Positions 1 to 8,838 of a stretch of DNA of 64,000 nucleotides are shown here, in pieces; the stretch's first letter is position 1, and each line of letters opens with the position of its first letter. A program made the translations under genes and the position numbers. The stretch covers positions 62,001 to 126,000 of the forward strand of contig JANQQL010000019.1 in NCBI GenBank assembly GCA_028289345.1. Direction: 5' to 3'. The notes beneath the pieces were generated by a model. It was not told where the DNA came from, ran no database searches, and was given only the letters and a program-made list of their open reading frames with translations. This stretch comes from Planctomycetota bacterium. GTDB lineage: Bacteria; Planctomycetota; B15-G4; SIAN01.

Positions 1-1
1 G

Positions 2-580
2 ATGGCGCGCTCGACGCTGGCGACGGTGCTGGACCAACTCGGCCGGCGCGAAACGGCGGGAGCGATGCTCCTCGAAGACCTGGTGCGGCAACGAGTGGTG
101 TTTGGCGCAGAAGCTCCCCTCACGCGGAACTCTTTGCTCCTCCTCGATCAATGGCAGTCGACACTGCAGGAGTCATGGGCTCAGCAGCTTGATCGACACC
201 GAAACCAAAGCGAAGGCCTCGAACACCCCGAAGCGTTGTCCCTGGCCGCAAATCTCGCGAGGCTGTGGCAAATGGAGGGGCGTCTGGAGGAGGCCGCCGA
301 ACTCCTCGACGAAGCGGTCGCCGCGGCGGCCTTCGCATTGCCCGAGCGAGACCCTCGGACGGCGGCGCTACGCGTTCAGTACGGCGAGTGCCTGACCGGC
401 CTGGCCGAGTTCGACCTCGCGGAAGAGCAACTTCTGGAAGGAAGCGAAGACTTGGAAGCAGCGCTTCCCGACAACGACCCAAGGGTCACGGCCGCCTTCG
501 AAGCGGTGATCGCTTTGTGCGATGCGACGGGCGACCGCGAGATGGCCGAGCCCTATCGCGCGCGACTATCCGCCGAATAG
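2..580 (+). CDS. TPR-repeat protein, C-terminal part (5' end outside window)
   Basis: The frame is open to the left edge, so the ATG at base 2 is probably internal and the gene starts upstream. The visible 192 residues are helical repeats rich in Leu/Ala/Glu. They include TPR-like pairs such as 'GRLEEAAELLDEAV' and 'GLAEFDLAEEQLLEGSEDL', in the style of the long TPR tails on the two Ser/Thr kinases further right (18285-20855 and 27834-30626). It is therefore most simply the end of another kinase-TPR or free TPR protein. That is inference, because no catalytic domain is inside the window. It ends at a TAG, 227 bp before the next gene on the same strand. Confidence 0.75.
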   Translation: MARSTLATVLDQLGRRETAGAMLLEDLVRQRVVFGAEAPLTRNSLLLLDQWQSTLQESWAQQLDRHRNQSEGLEHPEALSLAANLARLWQMEGRLEEAAELLDEAVAAAAFALPERDPRTAALRVQYGECLTGLAEFDLAEEQLLEGSEDLEAALPDNDPRVTAAFEAVIALCDATGDREMAEPYRARLSAE

Positions 581-639
581 CGATTGGCGGCAGGCTGGCA
601 GGGAGCCGTTACCAGGCAGACCAAGATCCGCCGCGAAAC

Positions 640-650
640 AAGGAGGTGAC
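640..650 (+). promoter_or_regulatory. Full-length Shine-Dalgarno match without an obvious gene
   Basis: The ten bases AAGGAGGTGA complement the 3' end of 16S rRNA completely. A GTG follows 9 bases later (659), but the frame it opens runs out of phase into the FG-GAP gene and looks non-coding. The FG-GAP gene itself has its own ribosome site at 795-800. The match may be chance, or may belong to a short leader peptide. Confidence 0.3.
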
Positions 651-807
651 GAGTCACGGTGCTCGCTGGTTTCTCGCCCTCCATCCCGATCGCGTCGCGG
701 GCGCCGTCTCGGATCTCTCCGTTTTCTTTTCCCCTCTCCTGCTCTTTTCCGGCCTTCCTGTCCCACAGCGGAAACATCCCACAGGACTGGTGCAGAGGAG
801 AGTTGGC

Positions 808-2316
808 ATGTTCACGAAGAAGCGAACGGGCGGCGCAGTGGTCGCGGCCTGGTCCGTGGTGGTTGCAGTTCCGACAGCGTTCGGTCAGTGCCTCGAGTTG
901 GAAAAGTGCGTGGCCAGTGATGCCGCGAGTGGCGACTGGTTCGGTTTTTCAGCGGCGATCGACGGCGATGTCATGGTGGCCGGTGCCTACGGGGAAGACG
1001 ATCTCGGCAGCGAGTCCGGGGCCGTCTATGTCTACCGATTCGATGGCTCGTCTTGGCAGGAAGAAGAGAAACTCACCGCATTCGACGGCGTCGCGGGAGA
1101 CCACTTCGGGTTCTCCGTCGCAGTCGAAGGCGACGTGCTTGCAGTCGGCGCTCGACGCCTGGAAGTTGCCGGCCAAGCTCGCGCCGGGGGTGTCTACGTC
1201 TATCGTTACAACGGTTCTTCCTGGGCCTTCGAGCAGAAGTTGACGGCCAGCAACGCTGATCCCAACGACGAATTCGGCTATGCGGTGAATCTCTCTGGGA
1301 GCGCTTTGATCGTGGGCGCTCCGTTTGCGGACACGGCCGCTTCCGACGCCGGTGCGGCCTATGTCTTTCGCAGGAACATCTTCAACTGGAGCGAAGAAGC
1401 GGAACTCAACGCCAGCGATGGCGGATCCACGGACTACTTCGGTTTCTCGGTGGACGTGGATGGCAGCCACGCGGTGGTGGGTGCTTACTTGGACAACAAC
1501 GACAACGGCACCGATGCCGGCGCCGCCTACGTGTACGAGTTCTTGAATCCGCAGTGGACCAATGAACAGAAGCTCCTTTCCAGCGATGGCGCCAGCTTCG
1601 ACTACGTTGGCGTCAGTGTTTCGATTTCTGGAGATGCCATCTTGGCCGGTGCCCATGGCGACGACGACATGGGAAGCGGCGCCGGGGCCGGCTACGTGTT
1701 TCGGCAGAACGCTGGCGTCTGGGCCGAGGAAGGCAAGCTGATCCCGAGTTCTGGGAACCAGGGGGATCAGTGGGGCCGCGCCGTCGCGATCGATGGCGGG
1801 GTCTCCATTCTGGGCGCCCACTTGGACGACTTGCCCCAGGCCAACAAAGGCTCGGCTTTGGTGTACCGCGAGTGCAATGGATTGTGGAACGAAGACCTAC
1901 AAGTGGCCGCCAGTGATGGTGTGGGAGAGGACCGGTTCGGTTACGCCGTCGCGGTCAGCGGCGATCGAGCTGTCGGTGGCGCCTGGAGCAATGGTGCCGG
2001 CGATTCCGGATCCGCCTACGTGTACGGAGTGGCCGAGATCGAGCTCATGGTCGAGCCGCTGCTGGTCACGCCAGGAACCACCGTCACCTTCACGACTTTC
2101 TGCGGCACTCCTGGCAACCGAGTGTTGTTCACTGTGGTGGACCCGGTCTTCCTCACTCTTCTCATCTTTCCCTACGCGTCCGATCACCGCCTGACCCTGC
2201 CGGTGAACGTGAACAACGTCGACTTCCCGGCGGTCCTGACCTTCCAGTCCTTCGAGGTCGGCTCCTGCGGCAAGCTCGTCGGGTCCAACACCGTGGACGT
2301 GGCCTTCGAGCCTTAG
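808..2316 (+). CDS. Secreted FG-GAP repeat protein
   Basis: The product has about 502 residues. The ATG at 808 was chosen because GAGGAG lies 7 bases upstream and a Sec signal peptide follows directly (Lys/Arg n-region, then 'AVVAAWSVVVAVPTAFGQ' with likely cleavage after AFG). An upstream extension in the same frame has no signal peptide. Seven FG-GAP-type repeats of about 50 residues follow, each with a 'D.FGFSVA.DGD...VGA...D....GAAYVY' pattern (GDWFGFS, GDHFGFS, NDEFGYA, TDYFGFS, FDYVGVS, GDQWGRA, EDRFGYA). They should fold as an integrin-alpha-like beta-propeller. A roughly 90-residue beta-rich tail carries two cysteines. The family is secreted and usually surface-associated; its ligand is unknown. 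A hairpin follows the gene. Confidence 0.85.
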   Translation: MFTKKRTGGAVVAAWSVVVAVPTAFGQCLELEKCVASDAASGDWFGFSAAIDGDVMVAGAYGEDDLGSESGAVYVYRFDGSSWQEEEKLTAFDGVAGDHFGFSVAVEGDVLAVGARRLEVAGQARAGGVYVYRYNGSSWAFEQKLTASNADPNDEFGYAVNLSGSALIVGAPFADTAASDAGAAYVFRRNIFNWSEEAELNASDGGSTDYFGFSVDVDGSHAVVGAYLDNNDNGTDAGAAYVYEFLNPQWTNEQKLLSSDGASFDYVGVSVSISGDAILAGAHGDDDMGSGAGAGYVFRQNAGVWAEEGKLIPSSGNQGDQWGRAVAIDGGVSILGAHLDDLPQANKGSALVYRECNGLWNEDLQVAASDGVGEDRFGYAVAVSGDRAVGGAWSNGAGDSGSAYVYGVAEIELMVEPLLVTPGTTVTFTTFCGTPGNRVLFTVVDPVFLTLLIFPYASDHRLTLPVNVNNVDFPAVLTFQSFEVGSCGKLVGSNTVDVAFEP

Positions 2317-2367
2317 GAAATCAGCGAAACCCCGCCGCCTCCGACGGGTTGACCCCCCGTTCTCGCT

Positions 2368-2394
2368 CCTCCCCGCTGCGTCCTTCCGGGGAGG
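2368..2394 (+). terminator. Hairpin after the FG-GAP gene, possible terminator
   Basis: An 8-bp perfect stem (CCTCCCCG paired with CGGGGAGG) with an 11-base loop lies about 50 bases after the stop codon. It is followed by GGCGGTTT, which is only a weak T-run. Confidence 0.45.
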
Positions 2395-2444
2395 GGCGGT
2401 TTCCGCTGGCAAACCGGGCCTAGGAAACACATCGGGGGATCTTC

Positions 2445-4169
2445 ATGAATTGTTCGTTTCGAGCATTGGCCGCTTTCGTGCCGGGCACACTTGCTCTCGC
2501 GGCGGTGACGGCGTGCGGAGGAGGGGGAAGTAGCGGCGGTGGCGATTCGACGACAGCCGTCACCACCGCCGACGCGGCAAGCATCGACCTTCTGATTGGC
2601 GATGCACCGGTGGACGAGTTGTCTTCGTTCGAGATCGAGGTGCTCGCTGCCCATCTGGTTCGTCCGGACAACAGCGAGACAGACAACGTCCTGGCTAGTT
2701 CCCGGATGGTCGACTTGTTGGATCTGGTTTCCAAGAGTGCGCTGCTCCGGGTGGCCACCACCGAGGCGGACGTGTACGACGGAGTGCGCCTGGTATTCGA
2801 CCCAGACTCGGTCGAGGCAAGAGATTTGGCGGGCGAGGTGGTGCCGGTGCAGGTGTTGACGGCGGACGCCACCGCCGTGCTTGACGAAGCCTTGGAACTC
2901 GAGGCCGCCGAGCGCACTCGCTTGCACTTGGACGTCGATTTGGACGAATCCTTGAGCGAAGACGGCTCGGGTGGATACCTGTTCGATCCGGAAGTCGTGC
3001 TGACGGTCCGGGATGATCCCGAGCTTCCGTTGGACGGGCTGCACGGTCGCATTCGCGAGGTGAAAGAGCGTCGCGGTCAACTCGTGGTCGCGATCCACGA
3101 TCCCGATTCCGACACGGACATCGGTCATCTGACTCTGGAAGTGTTCGACCGCACCTTGCTGCTGGACGAAGGCAAACCCGTGACGGCCCGACAGTTCTTC
3201 AACACCGCGAGCCCCGGAGATCGGTTTGCCGCGGACGGCAAGCTGATGCGCGGTGGAATCCTCAAGGCTTCTTACATTCTGCTTCGCGAAGATCGCCGCC
3301 CCGAGGCAGAAGTGAGTGGACTGGTCACCGATCTGAACTCCGCCAACCAGCAGCTCACTTTGCAGATCCGCCACATCGAGCGCGGGCGTTCTCCCCTGAA
3401 GAGAGCGTTGCGTCGCTTGGGAGCCCCCAACGAAATCACCGTCTCTTTCGATCTCGCACGGATTCTTCTGAAAGGCGAGACTCCACGGATGGGAACCGGT
3501 GACGACTTGGCCATTGGACAGCGGGTGAGGATTGACCTGGGCCCTCTCGCCAGCGGCATGCCGTTTCCTGCCCAGTGGATCGTCGTGGATGACGAGGGGC
3601 TGCGCTTCCATGGAACCGTGGCCGATGGCCAGAGCATTCCCGCCGACTTCGACATCACCCTTCACCCACGGGACGTTGCGGTCCGGGCCGGATTGGTCGA
3701 GTCCGAAGACACCCCGGTTGCCGTGCTCCTCGACGGCACCGAGACGATCTATCTGAAGTTCCAGGGCCACCCCGAGTTGGAGCTGGAACAGATTCTCCCG
3801 GGCCAGCACTTGCGCGTGACCGGTGACTACGGCGGAACGCCGACCGAGCCCGAAGTGAACGCCGACTCCATTCGCGTCCGCCCCGGTCGCCTCGACGGCG
3901 AAGTGGAAGCGTGGGATCCGGTCGAACAGTCTCTCACCGTAGCCATCGACAAGATCGGCGATCCGTTCGGTGGTGATCCCCTGGATGAAAAAGTCGTGAT
4001 CCACCTTGCCGACGGTGTCGTCGTGAAGCGCGACGCCACCACCGTCGACGAGTTGTTCGAGTTGCTCGAGAAGCTCACCGACGACGACGAGGCCGAGGTG
4101 CATGTCACCGGGATTGGTGACGGGCTCGGCGACGTGGTTGCGTACCGGGTGATCATTGACGTGGATTGA
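2445..4169 (+). CDS. Lipoprotein with DUF4382-like and DUF5666-like regions
   Basis: The 574-residue product starts with a lipoprotein signal ('LALAAVTACGGGG', lipidated Cys24) and a Gly/Ser linker. Residues about 45-190 resemble DUF4382: 'SIDLLIGDAPVDELSSFEI', then regularly spaced beta strands on what a variable does to a boundary value. The remainder contains repeated small beta-barrel-like units ('VSGLVTDLNSANQQLTLQI', 'DGEVEAWDPVEQSLTVAI') resembling DUF5666, at about residues 285-380 and 480-570. The protein is very acidic. Both families occur in extracytoplasmic lipoproteins of unknown role, so no function is assigned. The family call rests on pattern recognition only. It is the second of three consecutive secreted proteins on the plus strand. 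Confidence 0.75.
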   Translation: MNCSFRALAAFVPGTLALAAVTACGGGGSSGGGDSTTAVTTADAASIDLLIGDAPVDELSSFEIEVLAAHLVRPDNSETDNVLASSRMVDLLDLVSKSALLRVATTEADVYDGVRLVFDPDSVEARDLAGEVVPVQVLTADATAVLDEALELEAAERTRLHLDVDLDESLSEDGSGGYLFDPEVVLTVRDDPELPLDGLHGRIREVKERRGQLVVAIHDPDSDTDIGHLTLEVFDRTLLLDEGKPVTARQFFNTASPGDRFAADGKLMRGGILKASYILLREDRRPEAEVSGLVTDLNSANQQLTLQIRHIERGRSPLKRALRRLGAPNEITVSFDLARILLKGETPRMGTGDDLAIGQRVRIDLGPLASGMPFPAQWIVVDDEGLRFHGTVADGQSIPADFDITLHPRDVAVRAGLVESEDTPVAVLLDGTETIYLKFQGHPELELEQILPGQHLRVTGDYGGTPTEPEVNADSIRVRPGRLDGEVEAWDPVEQSLTVAIDKIGDPFGGDPLDEKVVIHLADGVVVKRDATTVDELFELLEKLTDDDEAEVHVTGIGDGLGDVVAYRVIIDVD

Positions 4170-4539
4170 TCTCTTCGGGCAGATCACCAGCAAGCAGAGT
4201 GATCCACAGTGCCCTCGGTGTCGAATCAGATGCCGAGGGCACTGCCATGTTGTGTTTCGGGGCTCTCGTTACTTGATTCCATTGGCTCCGGATAGATCGC
4301 AGGGAGTCCTGGGTGGATGTCAAAGTTGCAGAGTCACGATTGCGTGCGCTAACTCATCTTCGAAGGGGTGCCAACGGAGGTCTCGATCAGCGGTGGCCGC
4401 ACCTCCGCACCCAACTCACGGCTCTCGAGGAAGCGAGCATTCGCCCCTAGCGCTTCGCGACTTGGGGACCGACGATTGCCTTGCTTGCTCGGGACCGGGG
4501 GGCGCCCGTGGATTGCCAGTCCCCGGCTAAGATGCCGGA
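4170..4539. other. Intergenic region between two lipoprotein genes
   Basis: These 370 bp hold the strong hairpin at 4207-4244. A 124-codon plus-strand frame crosses the region but has no ribosome site and an unlike-protein composition (Cys/Arg/Pro-rich). I see no gene here. The promoter of the propeller lipoprotein is presumably within the last 150 bp, but I cannot place it. Confidence 0.5.
4207..4244 (+). terminator. Perfect 12-bp hairpin, likely terminator
   Basis: CAGTGCCCTCGG (4207-4218) pairs without mismatch with CCGAGGGCACTG (4233-4244) around a 14-base loop, 38 bases after the DUF4382 lipoprotein stop. The downstream sequence is T/G-rich but has no clean T-run. Confidence 0.55.
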
Positions 4540-7500
4540 ATGCGCAATCGAATCGCTCCCCGAGTTGTCCTGTTGTTTTCGTGGTTGTTCGGCTTGCCCG
4601 CCTTCGTCGGCTGCGGGGGAGGTGGCAGTCGCGGGAGCAGCGGGGCAGTGGTGATTTCGGCGGACCCCGTCTGGGGTGGGTTTCGCGGCGGACCGGCCAA
4701 TCAGGGCCGCGCGAATGCGGCCAGCACCGCCTTCGGCTCCGAGGAGTGGGCGCTGGACCTCGGCGCAGCCACTCCGGCTGCTGTCGGGCTTTGGGTAGAC
4801 GGTTTGCGCGTCAAGCCGTCGTCCCAAGAGCTCTGGTCGGTTCGGGTCGACGGGACGGTTCGTTGGAAGGCCACCGTCGGTCCGGGTGCCTCGACGCCGG
4901 TCGTTGATCGTTTTGGCCGGTCATATGTCGGGACCGACGATGGGTTCCTCGTCAAGGTCTCCGAAGATGGCAGCGTGTTGTGGCGACGCTCGGTCGGCGG
5001 AGACGTTGGCACCGGTTTGCACTATGCGCGTCAACGGGTCTTGTTCGCGAACAACACGGGCACCCTTTCTTTCGTGGATTATGAAGGAGAGGTGCTTCAC
5101 ACCTTGTCCGTGGGTGCGATCGGGGAATCGGTACCAGTGCTGGCGCAAGAGAACCAGCTCTTCGTTGCCTCGACCGATGGGAACTTGTACGAGATCAAAA
5201 TCGACCCGGCGACCAAGGTGCCGACCCTTGGCGTGCAGATCTCGCTTCCGGGGCCCGTGACTCGGAGCACGCCGGCGTCCGACGGGATCTCGGTGTTCGT
5301 GGTGACCGATGCGGACGTGTTGGTGAAGGTCTTCAAAGACCGCTTCGACGACACCAGTGCTCAGACGGTTTGGGCCTTCGATCCCGGCTCGCCGGGCGGG
5401 GGTGCGAGTTCTCCGGCGATCGGGCGAGATGGGTCGGTGTACTTCGGAACAGAGGACGGTCGGCTGATTGCCGTCGATGCCAACGGTCAAGAGCGCTGGA
5501 CTCGGTACTTTCCTGCGGCGATTCGCTCGTCCCCGATTCTGGATCGAGACGATCACCTGCTGTTTCGCACCGCGGATGGCAGCGTGCACTCGTTGACACG
5601 CGAAGGGGAACGGCGTTACCGACGGCTTCGGGATGACGTGACGACGACCCTTGATTCGTCCGCTGCCATGGCTCTGGACGGGACTGCCTATCTCGCCACC
5701 AATCGCGGGGAGTTGTTGAAGCTGAGCTCTCGCACCGCTGCCAGTCAGCGTGGGCACAACGCCGCTCGCACGGGAATCTTCGGTTCTCTCGGGACGACCG
5801 AAGGCACCGTCGCCTGGGTTCGTGAGGCGGGCGGGGCGCCGGTGTCGACGCTGTTGAGTTTGCGGGACGGCTCCCTCGTGTACTTGGACGAGGGGCGCAA
5901 GCTTCGTCGTTATTCCGTGGCGGGTCGACGACTCAAAACCTTGTCCCTCGATCCACTCACCTCTTCGTTCTCTATCGCACCAGATCGAACTTTCGTGGTT
6001 TCCACGAGCGATGGGCGGCTGCTGGGACTGGGTCTCGAGGGAGCCCAGCGATTCTCGGTTTCCCTGGGGAGTGCTCCACTGACCTCGGCCACCGTGCTTT
6101 CCGACGGGACGTTTGTCGTCGGAGGGCTGGATGGTCGGTTGAGCTGGGTCGATGGGGATGGCGCGATCACTCAGCAAGTCACCACCAAGGCAATGGAGGT
6201 TCCGCCGTGCGTGGATGCGGACGGCAACGTCTACGTGGCCACGGTGGGAGGAAGCTTGCGGTCCTACGCGGAGGATGGTGAGTTTCGCTTCAAAATGGTG
6301 CTGCCGGGGGCCGTTCGACGCAGTGCCCCTTTGGTCACGGAGGATTTGGTAGTCGTCGTGACCGACAACGACGTGCTGGTCGCCGTGTCCAGGGACGGCG
6401 AAGGCCGCTGGGTGTTCGATCCGGGAGTGGCAGGAAACTCCGGCGGGGCCGGCGGGCCGCTTCTTGGAAAGGCTGGCGAGCTGGTCTTCGCAACTTCTTC
6501 CGGAGTGGTGCATGGACGCTCTGCGGTGGGCGGGGCCAAGGTGTTCTCTCTCGACCTAGGAGCGTCGGTTCAGGCGACACCTGTTCGAGATGCCGCCGGA
6601 CGCATTTACGTGACCACCATCGATGGCGCGCTGCACGTGGTGGAGTCAAACGGCACGTTGCGCGAGACGATTCCTTCCTCTGTGTTTGGCGGGGCGGCGC
6701 TGAGCCAAGCACCGGCATTGCTGGGAAGCCGGCGCGTTGCCGTGGTGACAGACGACGGTCGAATCACGACACTGGAAGATGAACTCCCGTGGTCTGTGTT
6801 TCGAGGCAGCCCCGACCATCGCGGAAGTCAGGCCTACCTCGGTCCGCGCATGGCTTCGGTGAACTGGTCCGTGGACGTCGGAGGAACGGTCGAACTGAGT
6901 CCTGTGGTCGCCGCCGATGGCAGTGTGCTGGTGCACACCACCGAAGGGGAACTGGTGCAAGTCGACGCCGACGGCAGCGTCGTTCGATCCATGCCCGCGG
7001 GCGCCGGTCCTGGTCTCGCCGCGGCTCACCCCGAACGCTTGTTCATTGCCGGTGCCACGAACGGCGTGCTCTCGGCATTCAACGCCGATGGTTCTGCCGC
7101 GTGGTTTCGTTCCTTCGGTTCGGCGGTGTCCGGAATCAACGTGACGCGCGATGACACCCTCGTCTTTGCCGTGGACGGTTCCCTCGTTCAAACAGACCGG
7201 GACGGATCGACCCTTTGGTCGGTGGCGGTGGGGACGAATGGAGAGGCGGCACCGGGCGTCGACCTGGACGGCCGGTTCTTTGTGGGAACGGCAGAGAGCG
7301 AACTCGTCGCCGTGGATCAGAGCGGCACCGTCGAGTTCCGCGTTGCGCTGCCGGGTCCCGCCACTCGATGTTCTCCCGTTCTTGGTCCGGACCGTCGCAT
7401 CTACCTGACCACCGACGAAGATGTGCTCGTCGCGGTCACACCGGGCGGCGCGGTGGACTGGACCTTCGACCCGGGAACCGGACTCGACACCGGCGGACGC

Positions 7501-7827
7501 AGCGCACCCGTGGTACGGAGCGACGGCAGCGTGTGGTTCGGCGCGATGGATGGCTTCCTCTACTCCGTCACATCCGGATCGATGAACGATTCCATCGACA
7601 CCGGCGGTCCGATCCAGAGTGCCCCGATCGTCGACGGTGAGGGCGTCCTGTACGTTGGGTCTGACAGCGGAGAGCTCTTCGCCATCGATGACTCCGGCGC
7701 GATCGTTTTTCAGTTCGACCCGTCGGGTGGAGCACCGTCCCCACTGTCTTCCGTCGTGTTTGCGAATGACGGCACGCTGTACGTGGGAGCGAGGGATGGG
7801 ACTTTGTACCACATCACGGATCTTTGA
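4540..7827 (+). CDS. Lipoprotein with three tandem PQQ-type beta-propellers
   Basis: The product has 1,095 residues and begins with a lipoprotein signal ('LFSWLFGLPAFVGCGGGG', Cys25). The rest is built of PQQ/BamB-like blade repeats ('DGSVYFGTEDGRLIAVDANG', 'VYVATVGGSLRSYAEDG', 'GVLYVGSDSGELFAIDDSG'). An entry motif of the type 'xFRGgPxxxGra' appears at about residues 47, 402 and 754, marking three propeller modules of roughly 350 residues each. Paired segments such as 'VVTDADVLVKV', 'VVTDNDVLVAV' and 'LTTDEDVLVAV' recur at equivalent places in the modules, which shows internal triplication. Such proteins sit on the periplasmic side of a membrane and act as scaffolds. There are no quinone-enzyme catalytic residues that I can recognise, so an enzymatic role is not claimed. 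Confidence 0.85.
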   Translation: MRNRIAPRVVLLFSWLFGLPAFVGCGGGGSRGSSGAVVISADPVWGGFRGGPANQGRANAASTAFGSEEWALDLGAATPAAVGLWVDGLRVKPSSQELWSVRVDGTVRWKATVGPGASTPVVDRFGRSYVGTDDGFLVKVSEDGSVLWRRSVGGDVGTGLHYARQRVLFANNTGTLSFVDYEGEVLHTLSVGAIGESVPVLAQENQLFVASTDGNLYEIKIDPATKVPTLGVQISLPGPVTRSTPASDGISVFVVTDADVLVKVFKDRFDDTSAQTVWAFDPGSPGGGASSPAIGRDGSVYFGTEDGRLIAVDANGQERWTRYFPAAIRSSPILDRDDHLLFRTADGSVHSLTREGERRYRRLRDDVTTTLDSSAAMALDGTAYLATNRGELLKLSSRTAASQRGHNAARTGIFGSLGTTEGTVAWVREAGGAPVSTLLSLRDGSLVYLDEGRKLRRYSVAGRRLKTLSLDPLTSSFSIAPDRTFVVSTSDGRLLGLGLEGAQRFSVSLGSAPLTSATVLSDGTFVVGGLDGRLSWVDGDGAITQQVTTKAMEVPPCVDADGNVYVATVGGSLRSYAEDGEFRFKMVLPGAVRRSAPLVTEDLVVVVTDNDVLVAVSRDGEGRWVFDPGVAGNSGGAGGPLLGKAGELVFATSSGVVHGRSAVGGAKVFSLDLGASVQATPVRDAAGRIYVTTIDGALHVVESNGTLRETIPSSVFGGAALSQAPALLGSRRVAVVTDDGRITTLEDELPWSVFRGSPDHRGSQAYLGPRMASVNWSVDVGGTVELSPVVAADGSVLVHTTEGELVQVDADGSVVRSMPAGAGPGLAAAHPERLFIAGATNGVLSAFNADGSAAWFRSFGSAVSGINVTRDDTLVFAVDGSLVQTDRDGSTLWSVAVGTNGEAAPGVDLDGRFFVGTAESELVAVDQSGTVEFRVALPGPATRCSPVLGPDRRIYLTTDEDVLVAVTPGGAVDWTFDPGTGLDTGGRSAPVVRSDGSVWFGAMDGFLYSVTSGSMNDSIDTGGPIQSAPIVDGEGVLYVGSDSGELFAIDDSGAIVFQFDPSGGAPSPLSSVVFANDGTLYVGARDGTLYHITDL

Positions 7828-7852
7828 ATTGGTTCGGTGAGCTGACAGAAAG

Positions 7853-8731
7853 ATGAGAACGCCCAGCAAGACGGCCTTTGTGCCTATCAGTCACTGGCGG
7901 GCCGCCGCCGTATTGACTTCCGTCGCGGCATACGCGGTCCCCGTTCTCATAGAACTACGGAAATGCGGAGATTTGGGTCCGTACTTTGTCTTCAGCTGTG
8001 CGATGGGGATGGCAGCGATTCTCTTTGTCCAAGTGCCGCTTTTCACGGTAGGTTGGATCGTGACACGTCTGTTTTTTCGCGAGTGGCCAACCGAGAGGGC
8101 GTTGGTCCTCCCTTTCGCGGTTACGCTCACCGCTGGGTACCCAGCAAGGGGAAGCGCTCTCAGTTCGATGTCAGGCTTCCATCAGGACCATGGCCAGTAC
8201 TTGCTGTTGGTCTGGTCTCTTCTCGCGGTGTCCCTTGTTTTCTTACTTGTCGCAGCGCGCGAGCGTGCCACGATTCCGCGTGTTTGGCAAGCCATGTGTT
8301 GTGGTGCGATTGTGAGCCTCATCTTGCCGTGGCTTCCGCATGGCTTTGCTAGGGGCGTCGACGATGGCGATGCCTACACTCAACGAAATCAGTGGTCCAT
8401 CTCGGAGCCGGAGTGTTTCGAGTTTCCCTCTGGCGGAGTGGTTCGTGTGCAACCTGGCGGACACGAAGTCACCGTCGCGTTCTGGGGTCACAATACGGGT
8501 CCGGTCCGGCCTTGTACCCCGTCATACGCAGATCTGTGGCTCACGACGGCAGAAAACCGTTTCCACATCACAGATCGCGATGCTGGCGTCTCGGCTCTGT
8601 TCTTGGACGGGAAAGCTCATCACGTCGAATCTGATTCGCAGCTACAGCTTGAAATGGACGGAAGCGTGAGGATTGTCAAAGAAGAGGCTTCCGGGAGACG
8701 ACCGACCAACGTTTACGGGCGCAAAGACTGA
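7853..8731 (+). CDS. Membrane protein of unknown function with a soluble C-terminal domain
   Basis: The product has 292 residues. Four hydrophobic stretches are visible in the first 165 residues (around 'AAAVLTSVAAYAVPVLI', 'VFSCAMGMAAILFVQVPLF', 'YLLLVWSLLAVSLVFLLVA' and 'MCCGAIVSLILPWLP'). A roughly 120-residue hydrophilic, beta-rich region containing three cysteines follows. I do not recognise a family. The gene starts 25 bp after the propeller lipoprotein, so the two may be cotranscribed. The ribosome site (GACAGAAAG) is weak. It is followed convergently by the ABC exporter gene. Confidence 0.65.
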   Translation: MRTPSKTAFVPISHWRAAAVLTSVAAYAVPVLIELRKCGDLGPYFVFSCAMGMAAILFVQVPLFTVGWIVTRLFFREWPTERALVLPFAVTLTAGYPARGSALSSMSGFHQDHGQYLLLVWSLLAVSLVFLLVAARERATIPRVWQAMCCGAIVSLILPWLPHGFARGVDDGDAYTQRNQWSISEPECFEFPSGGVVRVQPGGHEVTVAFWGHNTGPVRPCTPSYADLWLTTAENRFHITDRDAGVSALFLDGKAHHVESDSQLQLEMDGSVRIVKEEASGRRPTNVYGRKD

Positions 8732-8838
8732 GTCCGGTGCCGGTCCGTGTCTGGCCGCTTTCGGCGGCCATCGGCAGGAGCGCCGACGCCCTCGTCATTC
8801 GGGCCGATCGAGGAACAGCGCTCCCTCGGTCTGGATCG

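Noticed and set aside
2313..4193. Long minus-strand open frame opposite the DUF4382-type lipoprotein gene
   Set aside because: It mirrors the real gene, as is usual in GC-rich DNA. It has no ribosome site or domain, while the plus frame has a lipobox and repeats.
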